DNA from: Oscillospiraceae bacterium
Lineage (GTDB): Bacteria > Bacillota > Clostridia > Oscillospirales > UBA929
Reading direction: 5' to 3'
NCBI GenBank assembly: GCA_009777685.1
Contig: WRLJ01000088.1
Location: 1 to 6,733, forward strand
Length of the DNA: 6,733 bases
A program made the translations under genes and the position numbers. The notes beneath the pieces are model-generated. The model worked only from the letters and a program-made list of their open reading frames with translations. It did no database searches and was not told the origin of the DNA. Positions 5,994 to 6,733 of the stretch are shown here, piece by piece (positions within the stretch are counted from its first letter, which is position 1; each line of letters opens with the position of its first letter).

Positions 5994-6030
5994 GGCAGTA
6001 ACTATAAATTACCTGCAAAGGGTGGGCGAC

Positions 6031-6522
6031 ATGAGCTTGGGAATCCGCATCCGCGAGGCCCGTCTGCGCAAGCAGATGACGCAAAAGGACGTCGTCGGCG
6101 ACTATATGACGCGCAACATGCTCTCCAAAATCGAGAACGGCAGCGCGACGCCGTCCGTCAAGACACTGTCGTACCTTTCCGGGGCGCTGGAGCTGCCGAT
6201 GAGCTATTTTGTGGACGAGGACGGCGAGGCCTTCGCGCCGGAGCAGCTGACGGAAATCAGCCGTCTAGCCGATTTGCTGGCCGGCGAGGAGCGCCCGCTG
6301 GTCCGCGCCGCCGCGCTGTGCCTGAGAGCGCGCGTCCGGCTCTGCGCCCAGGACGCGCAGGGCGCGCTGGAGTTGCTGGAAGCCGCCCTGCCGGACGTCC
6401 CGGACCCCGACGGGCGGGTCCTTGTCTTCAAAGCTATGGAGGATTGCTGCGCGCAGATGGGCGATTATAAAAAAGCCTACGACATCGCCCTGAAGCGAAC
6501 CGCGCCGGCGGCAACCGCGTAA
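6031..6522 (+). CDS. XRE-family transcriptional regulator with TPR-like C-terminal helices
   Basis: This 163-aa cytoplasmic DNA-binding protein opens with a Cro/C1-type helix-turn-helix at about 5-60. Typical features are GIRIREARLRKQMTQKDV, the second helix and linker MLSKIENGSATPSVKTLSYLSGAL, and a hydrophobic end MSYFV. After an acidic linker come two helical hairpins at about 92-121 and 129-156 that look like TPR units (RAAALCLRARVRLCAQDAQGAL, then a GDYKKAYDIAL segment). The combination recalls HTH-plus-TPR regulators that sense peptides, although those usually have more TPR repeats and are much longer. This one may be a short form or a truncated one. The ATG at 6031 has AAGGGTGG upstream and follows the promoter properly. 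It is divergent from nfeD-flotillin with shared control DNA, so it may regulate that operon and itself. The ligand is unknown. Confidence 0.85.
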   Translation: MSLGIRIREARLRKQMTQKDVVGDYMTRNMLSKIENGSATPSVKTLSYLSGALELPMSYFVDEDGEAFAPEQLTEISRLADLLAGEERPLVRAAALCLRARVRLCAQDAQGALELLEAALPDVPDPDGRVLVFKAMEDCCAQMGDYKKAYDIALKRTAPAATA

Positions 6523-6653
6523 AGCCTTTGCCCCGCCGCACACGCCGTAGGGGACGCAGACCTCGGCGTCCCGCAGGTTATCCGCAAACTTTGGGGAACG
6601 GGTTTTCACCGTTTGCCCATCCGGCTGTTGGTTTGGGTAGTCTTCAGGCATTC

Positions 6654-6673
6654 CCGGGGGAGGTCTCCCCCGG
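6654..6673. repeat. GC-rich inverted repeat
   Basis: CCGGGGGAG and CTCCCCCGG face each other across two bases. As RNA this would fold as an 8-bp stem with a 4-base loop. Confidence 0.75.
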
Positions 6674-6681
6674 ACCCCCCA

Positions 6682-6702
6682 CTGGGGGCGTGCCGCCCCC
6701 AG
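6682..6702. repeat. GC-rich inverted repeat
   Basis: CTGGGGGCG and CGCCCCCAG pair perfectly around a 3-base loop (TGC), 8 bases after the preceding hairpin. Neighbouring C6 runs allow alternative pairings with the G5 of its left arm. Confidence 0.75.
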
Positions 6703-6703
6703 C

Positions 6704-6729
6704 CCCCCTGCCGGTAATACGGGGGTTTT
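6704..6729 (+). terminator. Terminator-like hairpin with T-run at the right end
   Basis: C5 (6704-6708) pairs with G5 (6721-6725) around a 12-base loop, and TTTT follows at once. It could end transcripts from the regulator gene or be the last stem of the repeat element. The stem is short. Confidence 0.4.
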
Positions 6730-6733
6730 GTCT

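Larger units (their letters stand above)
6543..6733. repeat. Noncoding, hairpin-rich element (probable structured interspersed repeat)
   Basis: About 190 bases after the regulator contain a series of inverted repeats and no credible gene. They are: ACGCCG/CGGCGT with competing GGGACGC/GCGTCCC (about 6543-6572), GCAAAC/GTTTGC around an AACGG/CCGTT core (about 6584-6616), a 9-bp near-palindrome at 6654-6673, a 9-bp stem at 6682-6702, and a final C5/G5 stem with T4. The density of structure and the sharp change in base texture from the coding DNA suggest a mobile or duplicated noncoding element, which may continue past the window. A minus-strand reading frame beginning at 6651 runs through it into the regulator and is not considered a gene. 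Confidence 0.4.

Noticed and set aside
6265..6651. Minus-strand frame of 128 codons beginning in the hairpin-rich region
   Set aside because: Most of it is antisense to the XRE regulator, and the beginning falls in the structured repeat. There is no convincing ribosome binding site.
6654..6729. CRISPR array or integron attC site suggested by the repeated palindromes
   Set aside because: The stems differ from one another, there are no equal spacers, and no cas gene or integrase is nearby.

Overview
This GC-rich window has strong AGGAGG-type ribosome binding sites, sigma-70/sigma-A promoters and a KtrAB plus NfeD/flotillin gene set. This suggests a Gram-positive Firmicute, most likely a GC-rich clostridium such as a gut Oscillospiraceae-type organism. 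The taxonomic guess is inference from style and content, not from a marker gene. No rRNA, tRNA, CRISPR array, transposase or phage gene was seen.

Layout. Bases 1-123 (minus) hold the 5' end of a secreted or lipoprotein gene whose signal peptide is interrupted by an in-frame TGA. The gene runs off the left edge. Bases 124-323 are a divergent promoter region. Bases 324-986 (plus) encode an endonuclease III-superfamily DNA glycosylase with a C-terminal [4Fe-4S] motif. It converges on a run of five minus-strand genes. Read in transcription order from the right, these are an NfeD-like membrane protein (5821-5186), a flotillin (5164-3725), a 14-bp hairpin, KtrB/TrkH (3624-2278), KtrA/TrkA (2228-1572) and a RimJ/RimL-type GNAT acetyltransferase (1548-1015). 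A plus-strand XRE-family regulator with TPR-like helices (6031-6522) is divergent from nfeD, with back-to-back near-consensus promoters in the gap. The right end (about 6543-6733) is noncoding and packed with GC-rich hairpins, ending in a terminator-like structure. It looks like an interspersed structured repeat.

How the genes fit together. NfeD-like proteins and flotillins are known partners in bacterial membrane microdomains. KtrB is a K+ translocating subunit and KtrA is its nucleotide-binding RCK gate. Their colinear arrangement suggests a membrane-organisation and K+ homeostasis block, possibly two transcription units divided by the hairpin at 3677-3709. The divergent XRE protein is the obvious local candidate regulator of nfeD-flotillin. 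The genes are all of known families. The least expected features are the nonsense codon in the left-edge signal peptide, the structured nfeD leader and shared promoter gap, and the hairpin cluster at the right end.
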